Part shown: piece by piece, positions 21,961 through 25,279 of the stretch | How the letters are laid out: each line of letters starts with the position of its first letter | How positions within the stretch are numbered: the first letter of the stretch is position 1 | From: DATLZM01 sp035559315 | Lineage (GTDB): Bacteria > Actinomycetota > UBA4738 > HRBIN12 | Direction of reading: 5' to 3' | Assembly (NCBI GenBank): GCA_035559315.1 | Contig: DATMBJ010000188.1 | Coordinates: 1 to 25,279 of the forward strand | Length of the DNA stretch: 25,279 bases | Notes under the pieces: model-generated | Seen by the model: only the letters and a program-made list of their open reading frames with translations | Told to the model about the DNA's origin: nothing | The model's database searches: none | Made by a program: the position numbers and the translations under genes

Positions 21961-22583
21961 GGCCGGCCCTCCACGCGCTCGGGGAGGGGTTCGGCCCCCC
22001 GGGGCTCCTCCTCCCGGGGCGAGGGCCCTCCGGGCCCCGCCGGCTCCAGCCCCGCCTCCTCGAGGCGGGCTTCCTCCTCGGGGACCCGGGCCCGCCCGTG
22101 GAGCATGGCCCCCACGGCGGCCACGATGAGCAGGACCGAGGTCACCTCGAAGGGGAAGAAGTAGGCGCTGAAGAGGAGTCGGGCCAGGGCCCGCACGCTG
22201 CCCTCGTCGGGGAGGGGGGGCAGCTGGCCCCGGGCGAAGCCCACCCCCAGCCCCACGGCCGCCGCCACCTCGGCCACCAGGGCCGCCCCCAGGAGGGCCG
22301 CCAGCCACCGTTGGCCGCGGATGCGTTCGGTGAGCGGCACCTGGGTGGCCACCCCGAGCAGCATGATCACGAACAGGAAGAGGACCATGATGGCCCCGGC
22401 GTACACGATGATCTGGACCACGAACAGGAAGGGGGACCCGAGGACCAGGAAGAACACGGCCAGGGTGAAGAAGTTGACGATGAGGAAGAGGGCGGCGTGG
22501 ACCGCGTTCCGGGCCAGAACCATGGCCACGGCCGAGAGGACCGAGACCGGCGCCGTCACCCAGAAGACGATCCAGTCACCCAT
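21957..22583 (-). CDS. nuoJ: Complex I membrane subunit NuoJ, cluster 2 copy, with charged C-terminal tail
   Basis: The 208-aa protein contains the signature IIVYAGAIMVLFLFVIMLLG and LARNAVHAALFLIVNF. After the last membrane segment there is an unusual tail of about 47 residues rich in Glu, Pro, Gly and Arg, absent from the cluster 1 copy. The ATG at 22583 was preferred because GAGGTG lies 6 bases upstream; a GTG at 22592 in the same frame is the alternative. It follows nuoI after 42 bases and overlaps nuoK by four. Confidence 0.94.
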   Translation of the reverse strand: MGDWIVFWVTAPVSVLSAVAMVLARNAVHAALFLIVNFFTLAVFFLVLGSPFLFVVQIIVYAGAIMVLFLFVIMLLGVATQVPLTERIRGQRWLAALLGAALVAEVAAAVGLGVGFARGQLPPLPDEGSVRALARLLFSAYFFPFEVTSVLLIVAAVGAMLHGRARVPEEEARLEEAGLEPAGPGGPSPREEEPRGAEPLPERVEGRP

Positions 22584-22625
22584 TTCGCCCACCTCGTCGG
22601 GTCTCCCTCACCGCCGCCCGGGCCC

Positions 22626-23168
22626 TCAGAACCACTTCCGCCCCTGGTCCGTGGCGGGCGCCGTGCCGAGCGGCGGGGGCGGCTCCAGGAGCTGCCACTT
22701 CTCGAGGATGGCGTCCTCGCGGGTCTCGTAGGCCAGCTCGTAGTAGCTGGTCAGGGTGAGAGCCCGCGTGGGGCAGGCCTCCACACACAGCCCGCACATG
22801 ATGCACCGCAGGTAGTTGATCTGGTAGACCTTGGCGTACCGCTCCCCCGCCGAGACCCGGTGCTCCTCGGTGTTGTCGGCGCCCTCCACGTAGATGGCGT
22901 CGGCCGGGCAGGCCCAGGCGCAGAGCTCGCACCCGATGCACTTCTCCAGCCCGTTCTCGTGGCGGTTCAGCCGGTGGCGGCCGATGTGCGAGCGCGGCGG
23001 GAGCGGGTAGATCTCGCGCGGGTAGGGCCGAGTCACGTCCCGCCGGAACACGTGCCGGAGGGTCACGGCGAAGGCCTCGGCCACCCGGAGGGGGAGGACC
23101 AGCAGCCGCCGCCACGGCCCCGGCGCCACGGCGGACGGGGGCCGGGCCTCGGGAGGGCGCCCGCTCAT
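22626..23168 (-). CDS. nuoI: Complex I subunit NuoI, two-[4Fe-4S] ferredoxin-like, cluster 2 copy
   Basis: 180 aa. The first cluster motif has Cys77, Cys80, Cys83 and Cys87 (CIGCELCAWACP), the second Cys122, Cys125, Cys128 and Cys132 (CIMCGLCVEACP). The text between, ADAIYVEGADNTEEHRVSAG, and the LTSYYELA segment are standard for NuoI of NADH-linked complex I. The N-terminus has an amphipathic stretch before the ferredoxin domain. The ATG at 23168 overlaps the nuoH stop by four bases (ATGA). It passes electrons to NuoB, which is not seen in this cluster within the window. Confidence 0.97.
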   Translation of the reverse strand: MSGRPPEARPPSAVAPGPWRRLLVLPLRVAEAFAVTLRHVFRRDVTRPYPREIYPLPPRSHIGRHRLNRHENGLEKCIGCELCAWACPADAIYVEGADNTEEHRVSAGERYAKVYQINYLRCIMCGLCVEACPTRALTLTSYYELAYETREDAILEKWQLLEPPPPLGTAPATDQGRKWF

Positions 23169-24328
23169 CGCCGCCTCCTCTCCGCGGCCCGGGGAGGGCC
23201 GGTGAAAAGGGGCGCCAGGAGGAGCCCCACCAGCACCGTCCCCGCAGCCACGACCACCGCCGCCCGCAGGTCCGAGTAGTGGTTGGGGAGCTCCAGGGCG
23301 GCCGCCGTGACCAGCACCCACAGCAGGCCCACGGGGATCAGCACCTTCCACCCGAAGGCCATGAGGCGGTCGTACCGGAACCGGGGGACCGTGGCCCGTA
23401 CCCAGATCAGCACGTAGAGGACGAGGACCAGCTTGAGGGCGAACCACACCGTGGGCCACAGCCACGGGACCACCCCGAACACCGGTCCCCGCCACCCGCC
23501 CAGGAAGAGGGTGACCGCCACCGAGGACACCGTCACGGTGTGCAGGTACTCGGCCAGGAAGAACATGGCGAACTTGATCCCGGAGTACTCGGTGTGGTAC
23601 CCGGCCACCAGTTCGGTCTCGGCCTCGGGCAGGTCGAACGGCGGGCGGTTGGTCTCGGCCAGGGCGGCCACCACGTAGATCAGGAACGCCGGGAACTGGA
23701 GGAACACGTTCCACTTGGGCAGCCACCCGAGCCCCGGCACCCCGAAGTGCCGGCCCTGGACCTCCACCACCTCCCGCAGCGAGAGCGTCCCGGCGGTGAG
23801 GAGGACGGCCACCAGGGCCAGCCCCATCCCCACCTCGTAGGAGATCATCTGGGCGCTGGAGCGGATGGAGCCCAGCAGCGGGTAGTTCGACCCGCTGGAC
23901 CACCCAGCCAGTACCACCCCGTACACGGCGAGGGAGGCCATGGCCAGGATCCAGAGGATGCCCACGTCGAGGTCCGTGATCTGGAAGGGGACGGGCCGCC
24001 CGAACAGGGTGAGGCCGGTCCCGAAGGGGATCACGGCGAAGGCCAGGAAGGCCGGGACCATGGAGGCCAGGGGGGCCAGGACGTAGACGGGCCGGTCGGC
24101 CGTGGCCGGGGTCACGCCCTCCTTGAAGAAGAGCTTGACGCCGTCGGCCAGCGTGATGAGGATCCCGAAGGGCCCGGCCCGCTCTGGCCCGATCCGGGCC
24201 TGCATGTCGGCCACGACCTTCCGCTCCATCCAGATCACGAGCATCACCACGAGCAGGAGGGCGAAGAAGACCACGACCACCCGCCCCACCAGGAGGGCCC
24301 AGGCCACCCAGTCCACTGCCCCGGTCAC
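23165..24328 (-). CDS. nuoH: Complex I membrane subunit NuoH, cluster 2 copy
   Basis: The 387-aa quinone-chamber subunit has canonical motifs: WMERKVVADMQARIGPERAG, GVKLFFKEG, and AETNRPPFDLPEAETELVAG followed by HTEYSGIKFAMFFLAEY. An extra C-terminal membrane segment and basic tail (AAERRRR) follow the usual end. The GTG at 24328 overlaps the nuoG stop by four bases (GTGA). Comparison with the cluster 1 copy shows clear divergence at the quinone-loop residues. Confidence 0.97.
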   Translation of the reverse strand: MTGAVDWVAWALLVGRVVVVFFALLLVVMLVIWMERKVVADMQARIGPERAGPFGILITLADGVKLFFKEGVTPATADRPVYVLAPLASMVPAFLAFAVIPFGTGLTLFGRPVPFQITDLDVGILWILAMASLAVYGVVLAGWSSGSNYPLLGSIRSSAQMISYEVGMGLALVAVLLTAGTLSLREVVEVQGRHFGVPGLGWLPKWNVFLQFPAFLIYVVAALAETNRPPFDLPEAETELVAGYHTEYSGIKFAMFFLAEYLHTVTVSSVAVTLFLGGWRGPVFGVVPWLWPTVWFALKLVLVLYVLIWVRATVPRFRYDRLMAFGWKVLIPVGLLWVLVTAAALELPNHYSDLRAAVVVAAGTVLVGLLLAPLFTGPPRAAERRRR

Positions 24329-25279
24329 CTCGTCCTCACCTCCGCCTCCGCCGGCTCCACGGCCACGGGCGCGTGGAGCCGCCCCCGGAGTAGGGCGTTG
24401 GCGGCGAACCCCGGCTGGTTCCAGGGGACGAAGGCGGTCCCCCGGGCCAGGCCCTCGCTCAGGCGGACGGGCAGCGTGGCCTCCCCGGCCTCCGTCCGCA
24501 GCCGGGCCCGGGCGCCGGCCGCCACCCCCAGGGCCGCCGCGTCCTCCGGGTGGAGCTCCACGAAGGCCGGTTCCTCCAGGGCCTCCTTGAGCCGGTCGGC
24601 CCCCACCGAGAGCGCCCCCTCGTCCACGAGGAGGGGGTAGGAGAAGAGCACCAGCCCCCCGGCCACCGCACCGGCGTCCCCGGCCGCCGGCGGGGAGGCG
24701 TCGCCGAGGCGCCTTGGAGGGTGGGCGGGTGAGGGCGCCGAGGCGACGCCGACCTCAGCCGGCGGCCTCACCAGCTGGGCCATCTCCTCGCGCAGGTCGT
24801 CGAGGGAGCGGAACCCGAGGTCCCGCCCCATGAGCTCCGAGAGCTCCTGGAAGATCTCCCACTCCGAGCGGGCCAGGCCCAGCGGCTCCCGGACCGGGCG
24901 CAGCCGCTGGGCCCTCCCCTCCCAATCCGTGTAGTGCCCGTCCTTCTCCAGGAAGGGGGCAGCGGGGAGCATGGCGTCGGCGTAGATGGCCATGGCCTCG
25001 GCCGAGATGTCCACCACCACCTTGCGCGGCACGTTCTCGAGGGCCCGCCGGGCCAGGGCCGCGTCCGGGTAGTCCCGCAGGGGGTCCACCCCCACGAGGA
25101 ACAGCACGTCCAGCTCCCGCCGGGCGGCGGCCTCGAGGATGCCCCCCGCGTCCCGCCCCGGGGCCGTGGGCAGGAGCGTCCCCCAGGCCACCTCGACCAC
25201 GGCCCGCTCCCGGTCCTCGCTCACCCGCCGCCCGCCGGGGAGGAGCTCCGGGTGGAGGCCCGCCCGCAGGGCCCCCCGG
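24325..25279 (-). CDS. nuoG: Complex I subunit NuoG, C-terminal part (cut by window edge)
   Basis: About 318 C-terminal residues are visible; the frame stays open to the right edge, where LRAGLHPELLPGGRRV continues the protein upstream. The segment DVLFLVGVDPLRDYPD, then AIYADAMLPAAPFLEKDGHYTDWEGRAQRL, is typical of the molybdopterin-oxidoreductase-like domain of NuoG. LSEGLARGTAFVPWNQPGFAANALL matches the final beta-barrel domain. NuoG carries several iron-sulfur clusters of the NADH-input module in its N-terminal part, which is outside the window. Its presence directly before nuoH marks cluster 2 as the NADH-linked complex I; nuoA to nuoF are expected further right but cannot be seen. Confidence 0.93.
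   Translation of the reverse strand, partial: RGALRAGLHPELLPGGRRVSEDRERAVVEVAWGTLLPTAPGRDAGGILEAAARRELDVLFLVGVDPLRDYPDAALARRALENVPRKVVVDISAEAMAIYADAMLPAAPFLEKDGHYTDWEGRAQRLRPVREPLGLARSEWEIFQELSELMGRDLGFRSLDDLREEMAQLVRPPAEVGVASAPSPAHPPRRLGDASPPAAGDAGAVAGGLVLFSYPLLVDEGALSVGADRLKEALEEPAFVELHPEDAAALGVAAGARARLRTEAGEATLPVRLSEGLARGTAFVPWNQPGFAANALLRGRLHAPVAVEPAEAEVRTR

Noticed and set aside
1..25279. CRISPR arrays, insertion sequences, prophage genes or tandem repeats
   Set aside because: No spaced direct repeats, transposase or integrase motifs, or phage genes were recognised. The many short similar strings (GGCC, CCAGG) reflect GC-rich codon use.

Overview
The window is about 25 kb of very GC-rich chromosomal DNA. 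It has frequent GTG starts, TAnnnT -10 boxes, at least one probable leaderless mRNA, a Rex-type operator on a respiratory operon and two nuo clusters. Together these point to an actinobacterium (Actinomycetota) or a close high-GC relative. This is an inference from style and gene content; no phylogenetic marker was compared. There is no transposase, integrase, CRISPR array or phage gene, and no gene-free stretch longer than about 140 bp.

Left part (1-6692). The 5' part of tuf (EF-Tu) on the minus strand is preceded by tRNA-Met(CAT) and tRNA-Thr(GGT), with tRNA-Tyr(GTA) on the same strand 1.5 kb further upstream. Between them lie three tightly packed plus-strand genes: a DUF192 lipoprotein, a four-cysteine small protein and a HAD phosphatase. 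Then follow yajQ (probably leaderless), a class III aminotransferase paired with a group II PLP decarboxylase, and a convergent htpX-like membrane protease.

Right part (6831-25279, all minus strand). Two respiratory complex I clusters lie head to tail. The upstream one (cluster 2, right end) runs nuoG(partial)-H-I-J-K-L-M-N with canonical motifs and continues into a long-chain polyprenyl diphosphate synthase gene, which fits menaquinone side-chain supply. Next comes a 120-bp control region with an extended -10 promoter and a near-perfect Rex operator. It drives cluster 1: nuoA-B-C-H-I-J-K-L-M-N. Cluster 1 has no nuoE/F/G and, notably, no nuoD: the nuoC stop overlaps the nuoH start by one base. 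Its NuoH and NuoN depart from canonical complex I at conserved positions.

How it works together: cluster 2 looks like the membrane arm plus NuoG of a normal NADH-quinone oxidoreductase. Cluster 1 looks like a second, redox-controlled complex I-type proton pump lacking the NADH-input module. It must either borrow NuoD (and perhaps NuoEFG) from elsewhere or use another electron donor. The organisation, the Rex site, the missing nuoD and the altered residues are the main points of interest.
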